A DNA stretch of 64,000 bases from Anaerolineae bacterium (GCA_016931895.1 JAFGDY010000315.1:1-64000); one strand, 5' to 3'; shown: positions 33,657 to 46,034, counted from the first letter of the stretch. Notes: generated from the letters alone by a model not told the origin. Numbers and translations: made by a program.

Positions 33657-34523
33657 TTACTTTTCGTGATACACTAATGTGGATACACCTACTAATATAA
33701 TATCGCCATCTTCCAGGTAACGGGAGCCTTCAATGCGCTCATCATTAACAAAGGTGCCGTTCAGACTATTTTGATCTTCGATGATAAAATGGCCAGATTC
33801 ACAAATGATTCTGCTGTGCTTACGAGAGATTTCTTTGTCATTGGACAAAGAAACAATATTATCACCGGCGCGTCCTATGGTGGTGATACCGCCGACCAAT
33901 TTGAATACCTCTCCGGCGTGGGGACCAGTAATACAATCCAAATAGGCTGTTATTTCACCAGCCTTTTCCGCCGGAAGCACAAAGGTGGCTTCGTCATCTT
34001 CAACTCCAACCTGTTCTTCTTCAAACACCAGGGTAGGATCCTCGTCATCATCAAAGTCCAGGCTAACTTCTGGCAATGGTTCTGCCAATTCGCCAACTGC
34101 GGCAGGCATTGCCGTTCCTTCAGCCGCTTCGGCTTCGGCAAGGGCCATTGTCATTCCCTCAACCGCCTCATCTTCGTCGGGCAGTTCAAGGGTGGCATCG
34201 GTATCTTCTAAAGCGGCAATGTCCATAGGGGGCGCGTCTATCTCTTTTGCGTCCAGCCCAGACGCGCCCACACCCGTTTGTAACAATACAGGCCGAGAGT
34301 CGTCTTGCTCCACCGACTGACCGGGCCTGCCCCTGAGACATCTTATCTGGCTACGGGGAATCATTATCGGCTCGTCGCCAACTTGGATAAAAACATTCAA
34401 TTCATCTTGAGTTAAAAATTCGCCGTCAAGCGTGTCACCATCCAAAAATTGAACAGTGACCCACCCCTTCAGAGTCAATAAAAATAAATCTTTCGCCTTA
34501 AGTGGATTATCTTTAGCCGGCAT
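33657..34523 (-). CDS. FHA-domain protein with N-terminal small beta domain
   Basis: 288 aa, GGGAGGAA before ATG 34523. Residues 10-65: a beta-barrel-like domain (GWVTVQFLDGDTLDGEF, MIPRSQIRCLRG) of the kind often fused to FHA in this phylum. Residues 75-185: acidic, low-complexity linker. Residues 195-288: FHA domain, with GRAGDNIVSL, SRKHSRI (phosphothreonine-binding Arg/Ser/His) and NSLNGTFVN. FHA domains bind phosphothreonine, so it is a candidate partner of the kinases at 128 or 41147. No enzymatic domain. Confidence 0.85.
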   Translation of the reverse strand: MPAKDNPLKAKDLFLLTLKGWVTVQFLDGDTLDGEFLTQDELNVFIQVGDEPIMIPRSQIRCLRGRPGQSVEQDDSRPVLLQTGVGASGLDAKEIDAPPMDIAALEDTDATLELPDEDEAVEGMTMALAEAEAAEGTAMPAAVGELAEPLPEVSLDFDDDEDPTLVFEEEQVGVEDDEATFVLPAEKAGEITAYLDCITGPHAGEVFKLVGGITTIGRAGDNIVSLSNDKEISRKHSRIICESGHFIIEDQNSLNGTFVNDERIEGSRYLEDGDIILVGVSTLVYHEK

Positions 34524-34727
34524 TGATCTATTCCTCCCAGAATCAATTAGAATTGAGGAGGAAACAAAATATACTCCAACCTCTACTAACTATTTTATTT
34601 CAGGTTACTATCAAGGTCAAGCAAGTAACGAGTTTTTACAGGTTTATCTTACAAAAGTTGGGGAGATTGGGATGATTTAACTACAAATTAGGATTTAGTG
34701 GAGAGATTTCAGTTGAGGTTTAGATAC

Positions 34728-34756
34728 TTGACTGACCGGCCCAAATTAGCTAAACT
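34728..34756 (+). promoter_or_regulatory. Promoter before the small membrane protein
   Basis: TTGACT (34728-34733), 17 bases, TAAACT (34751-34756). The same boxes and spacing occur at 55496-55524. Confidence 0.55.
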
Positions 34757-34780
34757 TTAACCACAAATCTATTCAAGATT

Positions 34781-35053
34781 TTGGGGGAGACAATTTGGCC
34801 AAAACTAAAAAACCAAATCCAAACGGGGAGTAAGGTTGGGGCGATTATTTCGCCGGCAGCGATTGTGATTGCCGCATTACGGCTGATAACTGCCAAACTG
34901 ATTATTGTTGATTGGTTCTACCGGCTGATGATTTTGTTGACCATCGCCGGGTTGGGCGTTTCAGCCTATTTGCTGTGGGCCTACACAATCCTGGCTCTAT
35001 TTGACGTTTCTCTGATAGGTGTGTTATATTCGGCATATCTCACTTATTTGTAA
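34781..35053 (+). CDS. Small membrane protein
   Basis: Up to 90 aa; TTG 34781 is the first start, but GGGGGAG directly after it suggests translation from a rare ATT at 34793. Three hydrophobic segments. The stretch RLMILLTIAGLGVSAYLLWA resembles the first helices of vitamin K epoxide reductase-type proteins, yet no redox cysteine exists, so it may be a fragment or unrelated. Preceded by a good promoter; base composition is richer in A+T than its neighbours. Confidence 0.4.
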   Translation: MGETIWPKLKNQIQTGSKVGAIISPAAIVIAALRLITAKLIIVDWFYRLMILLTIAGLGVSAYLLWAYTILALFDVSLIGVLYSAYLTYL

Positions 35054-35148
35054 TTGAAGCAATATGCCGGCGGTGCATCGCTTCAGCCGTAATCATAAAC
35101 GGCTATCTTTATTCTATCTACGCTAAACTTATATAGTGAAAGGGAACG

Positions 35149-35409
35149 ATGGCTACTAGAATTATTTGTCGAGCGCTTGACTGCATCTTCAACGAAAGTA
35201 AAGCGTGTATCTCTGAAGAGATCGTATACGATCCAGAAGAGGGTTGCTTGACCTACGAGGTCTTAGATGATCTGGTTGAATTGGAGGAAGACGAAGAAGA
35301 GTGGGAAGATGACGAGTTGTTTGATGAAGATGAGGAGGAGGAGGAACTGGATTGGGACGATGATGAAGACCTCTTTCTGGATGACGACGATCTTGATGAA
35401 GACCTTTAG
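35149..35409 (+). CDS. DUF1540-like Cys protein with acidic tail
   Basis: 86 aa, AAGGGA before ATG. The first 35 residues hold four cysteines (C8, C12, C20, C33: CRALDC...C...EEGC), like a small metal-binding DUF1540-type domain. The remaining 50 residues are almost entirely Asp/Glu with a few Trp/Leu/Phe. Function unknown; the acidic tail suggests cation binding or a DNA-mimic-like surface, which is inference. Confidence 0.65.
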   Translation: MATRIICRALDCIFNESKACISEEIVYDPEEGCLTYEVLDDLVELEEDEEEWEDDELFDEDEEEEELDWDDDEDLFLDDDDLDEDL

Positions 35410-35558
35410 GGATTCAGATGCCCTCTACCTGGACAGGGTTCAGAGTTAAGGCCTTTTTGGACCCTGCTAACAAATTTTGTTACGTTGGAGTCCCCATGGA
35501 TTTTAAGGTGGGGCGCTTTAATATTTTCATAACTTCAAATCAAAACATTAAAATCCTT

Positions 35559-35594
35559 AAACGAGCCAGCGGCCGGTATTGCCCTGGCTCGTTT
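35559..35594. terminator. 11-bp perfect hairpin
   Basis: AAACGAGCCAG (35559-35569) and CTGGCTCGTTT (35584-35594). Located between the acidic small protein and the amidohydrolase, 48 bases before the latter; ends in TTT. Bases 35410-35558 contain further short GC hairpins and no convincing gene. Confidence 0.6.
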
Positions 35595-35641
35595 CATAAA
35601 TTCTGGGCTTTTGCCAGACCGTAGAAAGTGCAGGAAAACAA

Positions 35642-39068
<3,427 letters not shown>

Positions 39069-39155
39069 GCTAAAACGTCAGAAGCTTTACCTATTTCTCA
39101 AACTGTGATACACTATGTAAAGTTCAAGTTAGCCTAGTGTTTTAAGGGAGGTCCT

Positions 39156-40334
39156 ATGGTAAGGCTCGTCTGGTGTTACCTGCTGATTATTTTTGGCGGA
39201 TTATTACTGACCGGCTGCGATTTATCCCGCCCGCAAGATGCAGCCGGCGATATTGAAGCGTTTGTGCCCCCGGCCGTGGCCCAAACCAACACGGTTATTG
39301 GGCTGCAACCGTCTACCCAGCAGCTCAACATGGGCGAGAGGGGAAACGTTGACCTTACCGTTGCAAACATAACCAACCTGTTTGGTTTTGAAATTGGTTT
39401 GCAATTTGATCCCAACCTCATCCAGATTCAAGATATGGATCCCACCAAGGAAGGCGTCCAGATTCAGCCGGGCGATTTTCTGTCGCCTGATCTGGTGCAA
39501 AGCAACATAGCCGACAATACCACCGGCAATATTCTGTACGTGGTCACCCAGGTTGCTCCTTCCCCGCCCGCCAGCGGCAGTGGGGTGCTGGCCACCATTA
39601 CGTTTCAGGCTGTAGCGGAAGGCGTCAGCAACCTGACCCTGCCTACTGTTAAATTGGGGGATCCAAACGGCCAGCCCATTACCGCCGACGTCCAACCGGG
39701 CCAGGTGATTGTTGGTGAGGGCGCAGGTCAACCAACGCCTACTTTTACGGTTACGTTTACGCCTATTCCCGGTGAACCCACGCCTACACCCACTATCCCT
39801 GCAATAGACACACCCACCCCTACCTCTATCCCCCTTATCCCAACCGCCACGCCAACTATATCCCCCTCGCCCGCCCCTACCATCACCCCTATCCCCCCCA
39901 TCACCAATATTCCGCCGGGCGCAACCGTAGGCTTCTGCTATCGAGTTCAGGAGGGAGAGACGCTCTACGGCATTGCCCAAAAATTTGGCGTAAATGCCCA
40001 TTTTCTCAACCTGGTCAACGACCTGTACCCACCGGGTTATGTCTTTACCCATCAAGCCCTTTTTATACCAGAACAATGTGGGGGTGGCCCTAATGTGTAC
40101 GTGGTTAAAGCAGGGGATACCCTGATCCGCATTGCCGACCAGTGTCATTTGCCGGTCTCTTTTCTGGCCTGGACCAACGGCCTGCCCGAAACCGCTGTTT
40201 TGCCGGAAGGCCACGTGCTGGAGATCCCCCTTCCGCCCTTCTCCCCGCCTTCCCGGTATCCTTATCCTCCCCCGGGACCGCCGCCTGTTGCGCCGCCGCC
40301 TGGAGGTTGCGCCGCCTGTAGCTCAAACTGGTAA
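39156..40334 (+). CDS. Cohesin-domain lipoprotein with two LysM domains
   Basis: 392 aa, GGGAGG before ATG. Lipobox LLTGC puts lipid on C21. Residues about 45-190 are cohesin-like (NMGERGNVDLTVANI, FGFEIGLQFDPN, GVLATITFQAVAEG). A Thr/Pro linker (195-255) leads to two LysM modules: CYRVQEGETLYGIAQKFG (about 260) and VYVVKAGDTLIRIADQ (about 314). The tail is Pro-rich with CAACSSNW. LysM binds peptidoglycan; a cohesin held at the wall could present a docking site for a dockerin protein. The SleB-like gene follows 2 bases later, so one operon. Confidence 0.88.
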   Translation: MVRLVWCYLLIIFGGLLLTGCDLSRPQDAAGDIEAFVPPAVAQTNTVIGLQPSTQQLNMGERGNVDLTVANITNLFGFEIGLQFDPNLIQIQDMDPTKEGVQIQPGDFLSPDLVQSNIADNTTGNILYVVTQVAPSPPASGSGVLATITFQAVAEGVSNLTLPTVKLGDPNGQPITADVQPGQVIVGEGAGQPTPTFTVTFTPIPGEPTPTPTIPAIDTPTPTSIPLIPTATPTISPSPAPTITPIPPITNIPPGATVGFCYRVQEGETLYGIAQKFGVNAHFLNLVNDLYPPGYVFTHQALFIPEQCGGGPNVYVVKAGDTLIRIADQCHLPVSFLAWTNGLPETAVLPEGHVLEIPLPPFSPPSRYPYPPPGPPPVAPPPGGCAACSSNW

Positions 40335-40336
40335 CG

Positions 40337-41008
40337 ATGCCCAAACAATTCAAGGCAGAACAGATTTTTCTATTTGCCGGCCTGTTTTCTTTTTTTGTTT
40401 TTTTGTGGTTGGTTGCTTTTTTGCTTTGGATCATTGCTTCAGGCCGGCCTATCTCCATGGCGCTGCCTGCGCCCCTGGTTGAAATTGCGGCCACCCAGGG
40501 TTTTGTGCTGCCGCCCACCTGGACTCCTACAGCCGAACAACGACTTGGACCTACGCCCCTGGCTACCCGGGTTTGGGATGGGCAGCAGCCCACCCGTATT
40601 TACACACCGCACCCTACCTCGCTGCCGGGCCTGCCGATCCCCTTCTACCCCGCCCAGTTATCGGTGGTAGACCTGGCCCGGATTATGCAAGGCGAGTCGC
40701 CCGGCGATAAAGAAGCAGCTTATATGGTTGGTTGGATTGCCAAAAACCGCCTGCTGCACGCCGGTTATGGCGACACCTACGCTGTGGTTTCGCACGGCTT
40801 TTTTGGCTATCGGGCAGATATAGAACCCAATAAAGAGTTCCTGACTCTGGCCCGGCGAGTCATCAGGTCAAAAGAAGACCCCACCAACGGTTGTCTTTAT
40901 GCCCTCTCCCGCACCGATATCACCAATTTGGGCATCCCCCCTGGCCAGGCCGATGTGGCCTATGGCGAATGGTTCTTCTTCAAAACCTGGCCTCTAAGCT
41001 CCCGCTAA
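40337..41008 (+). CDS. Membrane-anchored SleB-like cell-wall hydrolase
   Basis: 223 aa. One N-terminal helix (10-35), a Pro/Thr-rich stretch, then a domain like Hydrolase_2 (SleB): LARIMQGESPGDKEAAYMVG with the candidate catalytic Glu, WIAKNRLL, SHGFFGYR and DPTNGCLYALSRTD. It probably cuts peptidoglycan. The domain is divergent, so activity is not certain. Coupled to the cohesin-LysM lipoprotein gene. Confidence 0.7.
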   Translation: MPKQFKAEQIFLFAGLFSFFVFLWLVAFLLWIIASGRPISMALPAPLVEIAATQGFVLPPTWTPTAEQRLGPTPLATRVWDGQQPTRIYTPHPTSLPGLPIPFYPAQLSVVDLARIMQGESPGDKEAAYMVGWIAKNRLLHAGYGDTYAVVSHGFFGYRADIEPNKEFLTLARRVIRSKEDPTNGCLYALSRTDITNLGIPPGQADVAYGEWFFFKTWPLSSR

Positions 41009-41034
41009 TATGCCAAAGGAAAACCCAATTGCTC

Positions 41035-41063
41035 TTGCTCCTGGTTCATGCTCGTGTTATAAT
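41035..41063 (+). promoter_or_regulatory. Promoter of the kinase-FHA gene
   Basis: TTGCTC (41035-41040), 17 bases, TATAAT (41058-41063). The leader carries the CCCTAAA hairpin at 41100-41119. Confidence 0.6.
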
Positions 41064-41099
41064 TTTAGTGCTTCTGCGCGTCCCTTTTTAATATCCCAA

Positions 41100-41119
41100 A
41101 CCCTAAAGATATTTAGGGT
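41100..41119. repeat. CCTAAAG-type hairpin in the kinase leader
   Basis: ACCCTAAA, GATA loop, TTTAGGGT. The same core forms the arms at 30144-30192. Confidence 0.6.
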
Positions 41120-41146
41120 CTTCATTGTTCTCTGGTAGGTGGTAGC

Positions 41147-42373
41147 ATGGACATTCCTGGCGGAAAATTTATAGACGATTTAACCGGCCAACATTTTGGC
41201 GGCTACGAGTTAAAAGAGTTAGTGGCCACCGGCGGGATGGCCAGCATTTACAAAGGGTTTGATGAAGCCTTATCGCGTTGGGTAGCGATCAAAGTAGTGC
41301 CTATCCAGGCCACGGGAGTCGCCGAGGAGACAATGCTGGCTCGTTTTCGTCTGGAAGCCCAGGCTATCGCGGCCTTGCGTCACCGAAATATTTTGACCAT
41401 TTACGGTTATGGCGAGGAAAAAGGGTGGGCCTATATTGTAATGGAGTACGTGCCGGGCGGCTCTTTAAAAGACCGCATCAAACTCGACCAGCCCTTTACC
41501 TGGCAGCAGGCCCTCACAATTATTATTCCCGTTTCCGAGGCCCTGGCTTTTGCGCATGATCGCCACATTATCCACCGAGATATTAAACCGGCCAACATTT
41601 TAATGCCCGCCGAAGATTGGCCCCTTTTGGCCGATTTTGGCCTGGCCAAAATGGAACACTCTACCAGGCCCAACCTGACCATGCCCGGCCAGGTATTAGG
41701 CACTATGGCTTACGCCGCCCCCGAGCAAATTCAAGAGGGTGAGATTGATACCCGCGTAGATATTTATTCCCTGGGCATTGTTTTGTACGAGCTTTTAACC
41801 GGCAAGCTTCCCTTTGCCGGTGAAACCACCTTTGATTTTCTGATGGCCCGCCTGACTGATCCGCCGGCCCCTCTTTTAAAAATCAACCCCGATGCGCCCC
41901 CCCTCTTTGTGCCTATTTTAGATAAAGCCCTGGCCCAGGAACCGGAAGACCGCTATCAAACAATGATAGAATTTTCTGGAGCCTTGAAAGAAGCCCAACG
42001 CGAACTCACCAGCCTGATGACGACGACAGAAAGTGTCAAGGCCAAACGGCGAGAGCCAAAAGTCCGCCTGACGGTTAGCCCCGGCGGCCAAGAAATTTTG
42101 ATCTCAGGCCAACCGGAGCTGATTATTGGCCGGGCTTCTAAAGATAAAGTGCCCGGCATTGATTTAGCCCCTTACGGCGGCAGCAAAGCCGGCGTCTCCC
42201 GCCAACATAGCCGCCTGGTAAACCAAGATAATGAGTGGTTTATTGAAGACTTGAGCAGCACCAATGGCACTTTTGTCAATGGCATCAAGCTGACGCCTCG
42301 CCAGATGGTCACTCTCAAAAATAACGACCTGATCCGCTGTGGGCAAATTGAGTTGCATTTTTTAATAGGTTAA
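41147..42373 (+). CDS. Ser/Thr protein kinase with C-terminal FHA domain
   Basis: 408 aa. Kinase domain 20-285: glycine loop ATGGMASIYKG (Ala replacing the first Gly), K49, catalytic HRDIKPANI (H143, D145), DFGLAK, APEQ and a final RYQTMIEF typical of PknB-like kinases. Residues about 285-315 are a charged linker, then FHA from 318: IIGRASKDKVPGIDL, SRQHSRL and SSTNGTFVNGIKL. No membrane helix, so it is cytoplasmic. The FHA may bind the kinase's own phosphothreonines or those of other proteins. AGGTGG precedes ATG. Convergent with the histidine kinase; the genes abut. Confidence 0.92.
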   Translation: MDIPGGKFIDDLTGQHFGGYELKELVATGGMASIYKGFDEALSRWVAIKVVPIQATGVAEETMLARFRLEAQAIAALRHRNILTIYGYGEEKGWAYIVMEYVPGGSLKDRIKLDQPFTWQQALTIIIPVSEALAFAHDRHIIHRDIKPANILMPAEDWPLLADFGLAKMEHSTRPNLTMPGQVLGTMAYAAPEQIQEGEIDTRVDIYSLGIVLYELLTGKLPFAGETTFDFLMARLTDPPAPLLKINPDAPPLFVPILDKALAQEPEDRYQTMIEFSGALKEAQRELTSLMTTTESVKAKRREPKVRLTVSPGGQEILISGQPELIIGRASKDKVPGIDLAPYGGSKAGVSRQHSRLVNQDNEWFIEDLSSTNGTFVNGIKLTPRQMVTLKNNDLIRCGQIELHFLIG

Positions 42374-43882
42374 TTAACGGCGAGATGAAATGAGGGTGCG
42401 GGCGTCGGCTTCGCTGACCGGCAGGACCACTGTAATTGTTGTGCCTTCCCCCGCTTTACTCTGCGCGTTGACGTAACCCCCATGCGCGTCAACAATCTCT
42501 TTAACAATGGCCAAACCTAATCCGGTGCCGCGACTCCGTTTGCGACTTTTATCTACTTGATAAAAACGCTCAAAGATGCGAGCCAGATCGTCGGCTGGAA
42601 TCTCCGGCCCGGTGTTGGTAATGCCGATCTCAACAAAATCGCCTCGCTCCGAAAGCGCCGTTGTCACATCAGCCTGCACTAAACCGGGCTTGACTCGCCG
42701 GGGACGAGGCAAATGTTTGTCAATACGGCTGCTAATGATCACCCGTCCCTCAACCGGGGTATGATGTACGGCATTATCCAGGAGATTAGTAAAAACCTGG
42801 GCCAACCGGTCGCCATCCCCCACCACGCGAGGCAAATCACCCCACTGCTGCACCACCTCAATTTGTTTTTGGGCTGCCTGGGGCAACAAATGCTCCAGCG
42901 TATTGGCTAAAATATGGGATAAATCCACCGGGGTTTTGTTCATCACCACCTGCCCCGCATCAATACGCGCCAGGTCCAATAAATCTTCCACCAGCCGGGC
43001 CATCCGGCTTGCTTCTTGATGAATAATCTTGGCGGCGCGGCGCTGCGCCAGCTCATCTTGGGTAGCGCCCTCCATAATGGCTTGCGAAAATCCCTGGATA
43101 GATGTGAGCGGCGTTTTCAATTCGTGCGACACATTGGACACAAAATCGCGCACGGCTCGCTGGCTGTTTTCAACCCGGCCAATCATCACATTAAAACTGG
43201 CCGCCACCCGTTTGAGCTCCGGCGGCCCGCTCTCGGCCATACGATGTTCGTAATCGCCGGCGGCAACGGCGCTGGCGGCCCTGGTGATGTGTTGCAAGGG
43301 GCGCGTCACCGACCGAGTGATCAATAGTCCCAAAAAAAGAGAGAGCGCCAGGGCTATTGTCCCGGCCATTAAAAAACCCTGGCCCAATTCAGTCAGCAAA
43401 TCAAGTGGGGTTGGGGCATAGGGCGCCACTTCCGCCAAATAGCCAAGCGGTTGACCGGCCGGGCCAACGGGCACGGCCGCGTAAATAAACGTGCCGCCGC
43501 CGGGCGGGTCAAACGTTCCGCTTTGAGCAGGCGAACGAGACGGCGGCGGCCTGGTTTCCCCCAGGCCAATAGCGGGCCGTTGCCCTACCCATATATCTTG
43601 ACTGTCAAACACAACCACACCCGTTGGGTCAAGAAAAACCAGGCGGGTTTGATTTTGCGCCGCCCAGGAATCCAGGCGGGGCAAAATCTTCTCTATGGGC
43701 ACGCCCTGGCGCAGAAGGTTGTCAATTTGAGCGCCTACCCGCTGGGTTTGCGCCGCCAGCCGCAAACGGATCAGGCGGCTCTGCACCGGACGGGCAATCA
43801 AGATGAGGGTCAAAAAGGCCAGGGTTAAACTGACCGCAATTATGAGAATGTATGAGATGATCAGGCGCCACCGCAGGCTCAT
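42374..43882 (-). CDS. Sensor histidine kinase, PhoR/BaeS-like
   Basis: 502 aa from ATG 43882 (GAAGGG ahead); an upstream GTG-type extension to 43945 would overlap the response regulator. Two helices (about 7-30 and 170-190) bracket an extracellular domain of roughly 135 residues, then HAMP, HisKA with the phospho-acceptor His in SHELKTPLTSIQGF (near 254), and HATPase_c with NLLDNAVHHTP, and GTGLGLAIVKEIVDAHGG. The signal is unknown. It lies 26 bases behind the OmpR-type regulator and is cotranscribed. Confidence 0.92.
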   Translation of the reverse strand: MSLRWRLIISYILIIAVSLTLAFLTLILIARPVQSRLIRLRLAAQTQRVGAQIDNLLRQGVPIEKILPRLDSWAAQNQTRLVFLDPTGVVVFDSQDIWVGQRPAIGLGETRPPPSRSPAQSGTFDPPGGGTFIYAAVPVGPAGQPLGYLAEVAPYAPTPLDLLTELGQGFLMAGTIALALSLFLGLLITRSVTRPLQHITRAASAVAAGDYEHRMAESGPPELKRVAASFNVMIGRVENSQRAVRDFVSNVSHELKTPLTSIQGFSQAIMEGATQDELAQRRAAKIIHQEASRMARLVEDLLDLARIDAGQVVMNKTPVDLSHILANTLEHLLPQAAQKQIEVVQQWGDLPRVVGDGDRLAQVFTNLLDNAVHHTPVEGRVIISSRIDKHLPRPRRVKPGLVQADVTTALSERGDFVEIGITNTGPEIPADDLARIFERFYQVDKSRKRSRGTGLGLAIVKEIVDAHGGYVNAQSKAGEGTTITVVLPVSEADARTLISSRR

Positions 43883-43908
43883 AACCAAACACCCTTCTTG
43901 CTCATCGC

Positions 43909-44631
43909 CTACTCCCGGCAAACAAATTTGTAGCCCACGCCCCACACCGTTTCAATGCCAACCCGTTCGTCGGGGCTAAGTTTATCGCGGAGATGGGCCA
44001 CATGCACGTCAACCGTTCGGGTTTCGCCATAAAAGTCATATCCCCAGGCCAGTTCCAGCAGCTTTTCCCGGCTCAGGGCCAGACCTTTGTTCTCCACAAA
44101 GGTTTGCAGCAAATCAAACTCTTTGGTCCGCAAGTCCAGCAATTTACCATCCAGGTGAGCTTCACGGCGAGCCGGGGCGATAATGAGCGGGCCTGCTCGC
44201 AAAATTGGCGTTTCAACGTGGGCCGGGCTATCCGCAGGGGGCACAGGAGGTTGGCCTGTCTGCATCCTCCCCCGCCGCAAAACGGCCTTTACCCGCGCCA
44301 CCAATTCCCGAGGGTTGTAGGGTTTGGTCATATAGTCGTCCGCGCCCAATTCCAGCCCTACAATTTTGTCAATGTCGTCGGTGCGGGCGGTAAGCATAAT
44401 GATGGGCACGTCGCTGGTCGCCCTGATTTTTTTGCACACTTCCCAGCCATTCAGTTCCGGCAACATCAAGTCCAATACAATCAGCGTGGGTTGGCGGCGC
44501 TCAAATTTCTTGAGGGCCTCTATGCCGTCATACGCGGCCTCCACTTGATAGCCCTCGTTTTCCAGGTAAAGCCGGCCCAACTCAATGATGTTTTCTTCAT
44601 CGTCCACAATAAGAATGAGATCGTTGGCCAT
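43909..44631 (-). CDS. OmpR/PhoB-family response regulator
   Basis: 240 aa from ATG 44631; ATG 44655 (eight residues more) is also possible and neither has a clean ribosome site. Receiver domain: acidic pocket LIVDDEEN, phospho-acceptor Asp in LIVLDLMLPELNGW, Thr in IMLTART, Lys in MTKPYNPREL. A Pro-rich linker (130-145) leads to a winged helix with RTKEFDLLQTFVENKG and RTVDVHVAHLRDKL ending VWGVGYKF. It controls transcription in response to the kinase encoded behind it. Confidence 0.94.
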   Translation of the reverse strand: MANDLILIVDDEENIIELGRLYLENEGYQVEAAYDGIEALKKFERRQPTLIVLDLMLPELNGWEVCKKIRATSDVPIIMLTARTDDIDKIVGLELGADDYMTKPYNPRELVARVKAVLRRGRMQTGQPPVPPADSPAHVETPILRAGPLIIAPARREAHLDGKLLDLRTKEFDLLQTFVENKGLALSREKLLELAWGYDFYGETRTVDVHVAHLRDKLSPDERVGIETVWGVGYKFVCRE

Positions 44632-44673
44632 AATGGAACGTTGGATTATCTCCATTCCTGAAATGTGCTTTTT

Positions 44674-44703
44674 ATTGTATCACATCTCCTTTTGCCTTGA
44701 CAA
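44674..44703 (-). promoter_or_regulatory. Promoter of the two-component operon
   Basis: Minus strand: TTGTCA (44703-44698), 18 bases, TACAAT (44679-44674). Start near 44667, leaving a short leader. Confidence 0.65.
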
Positions 44704-44754
44704 CCAAGCTCCGCCCGCCTGTGTCAAGTATGGCTGAAAAATTCAAGCATCTGA

Positions 44755-44783
44755 TTGTCAGCTTTAATCATTTATGGTATCTT
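44755..44783 (+). promoter_or_regulatory. Promoter of the DUF456 gene
   Basis: TTGTCA (44755-44760), 17 bases, TATCTT (44778-44783); divergent from the two-component promoter. Confidence 0.5.
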
Positions 44784-44888
44784 CTTATTAAGCAGACACG
44801 CCACGGAGAACCCCATCGTACCCCTGGGCATGCGAGGCTTGACACGTGATCCCCGTTATGGAACCTTATTTCAGGAGGTGATTGATCC

Positions 44889-45413
44889 ATGACCGAATTC
44901 TGGCAAGGGGTGATAATTTTTATCACGCTGTTTACAATGATGGTTGGCCTTATTTTTACGGCAGTTCCCCCTATCCCCGGCACTGTGGTCATCTGGGCGG
45001 CAGCTATTTTTTACGGCCTGGTTTTGGGTTGGGAAAATCTGGGCTGGCTTACATTTGGCGTACTGACTATTTTGATGATTGTGGGCCTGGTAGTGGATGT
45101 TGTCGCCGGACACTTTGGGGCCAAATTGGGTGGCGCTTCCTGCCTGGCCATTTTTGTGGGGGCAGTGCTAGGACTGATTGTGGGCATCATCCTCAGTTTG
45201 ATCGGTACGCCGGTGTTGGGTTGTTTTGCCGGGCTAATCGGGATGGTGGCCGGGGTATTGTGGATAGAGTGGAAACGTCGGGGCGATTGGGAGAGGGCGG
45301 TCAGGGCCACCAAAGGCTACATCGCCGGGTCCGTAGCAGGCATTATGGCCAGGGTAACTTCCGGGGTGTTGATGTTTAGCATCTTTCTGGTTAGGGCTTA
45401 TTGGGGAGGGTGA
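44889..45413 (+). CDS. DUF456 membrane protein
   Basis: 174 aa; ATG 44889 follows AGGAGGTGAT, a near-perfect ribosome site. Four to five helices with the family's small-residue pattern: PPIPGTVVIWAAAIFYGLVL, DVVAGHFGAKLGGAS, IVGIILSLIGTPVLGCFAG and the cytoplasmic DWERAVRATKGYIAGS. DUF456 proteins have no established role. Convergent with the following DUF123 gene, 15 bases apart. Confidence 0.88.
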   Translation: MTEFWQGVIIFITLFTMMVGLIFTAVPPIPGTVVIWAAAIFYGLVLGWENLGWLTFGVLTILMIVGLVVDVVAGHFGAKLGGASCLAIFVGAVLGLIVGIILSLIGTPVLGCFAGLIGMVAGVLWIEWKRRGDWERAVRATKGYIAGSVAGIMARVTSGVLMFSIFLVRAYWGG

Positions 45414-45428
45414 AAATTTATCCGGCTC

Positions 45429-45899
45429 CTAAAGTTTTCCGGAACCTTTAAGGTCTTCATAAGCCCGCAGCACCTGCGCGCCCGGGAAACGCGCTCGCAC
45501 GCCCACTGCAAAATCCTCCAACAAAGGTCGCACGTCAAAATAAATCAGATGACTCTCGCGGTCCGAGTCGGACGCGCCAAAACCTTCCACCACTACCATT
45601 GCGCCGGGGATGGCCAGCATTAGGTCAACCCATTCCCGCTCACGACGTTCACTGCCGGGCGAGAGCCAGATTTCCTGCAAACGGGCGGCCTGGCGCAAGT
45701 AATCAATATGCCAATGCGGTTTCTCTACCGGCTTCAAATGGTATTTGAGCCGTCCTACCAACCCGCCAGACCCAAACGCACTGCCCACGTAGGCATACCA
45801 GCCTGCCGGAAAATCGAATGTTCCCAGTTTGCCAATGGTCAGCTGTTCATCAATAGGTAGGTGAAGCAGTAAAACATAATTTCCTGTTTCATCAGCCAT
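45429..45899 (-). CDS. DUF123 GIY-YIG-like nuclease-fold protein
   Basis: 156 aa. GNYVLLLHLP, then GTFDFPAGWYAYVGSAFGSG and LVGRLKYHLKPVEKPHWHID are the DUF123 core, in which WYAYVGSA takes the place of the GIY-YIG motif and R-H-x-H the catalytic Arg. C-terminal GFGASDSD plus SHLIYF is also family-typical. Members are sometimes fused to endonuclease III or UvrC-like proteins. A DNA-related nuclease role is inferred only. Confidence 0.82.
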   Translation of the reverse strand: MADETGNYVLLLHLPIDEQLTIGKLGTFDFPAGWYAYVGSAFGSGGLVGRLKYHLKPVEKPHWHIDYLRQAARLQEIWLSPGSERREREWVDLMLAIPGAMVVVEGFGASDSDRESHLIYFDVRPLLEDFAVGVRARFPGAQVLRAYEDLKGSGKL

Positions 45900-45961
45900 T
45901 AGCGTATTGCCTATTGTATGTTGCCTGTGGCATAATAAATAACCATCTGCTCATTGCCGGA

Positions 45962-46034
45962 CCTAAAGATTGCGACAACGGTTATGGGGTAATTTAGTTA
46001 ATTCACAACCTTAACGGTTGCGGCAATCCTTTAA
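45962..46034. repeat. Long imperfect inverted repeat between divergent genes
   Basis: Left arm 45962-45987 and right arm 46009-46034 pair at about 20 of 25 positions (TAAAG, ATTGC, CAAC, GTTA blocks). It sits just before the TTG start of the membrane protein and may control it, or belong to the CCTAAAG repeat family. Confidence 0.5.

Noticed and set aside
34456-34680. Plus-strand frame of 74 codons upstream of the FHA gene
   Set aside because: Starts inside the FHA coding region, no ribosome site, no recognisable pattern.
39222-40214. Minus-strand frame of 330 codons
   Set aside because: Antisense to the cohesin-LysM lipoprotein; Gly/Arg-rich low-complexity product as expected from Pro/Thr linkers read backwards.
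43993-44661. Plus-strand frame of 222 codons
   Set aside because: Antisense to the response regulator, no recognised motif.
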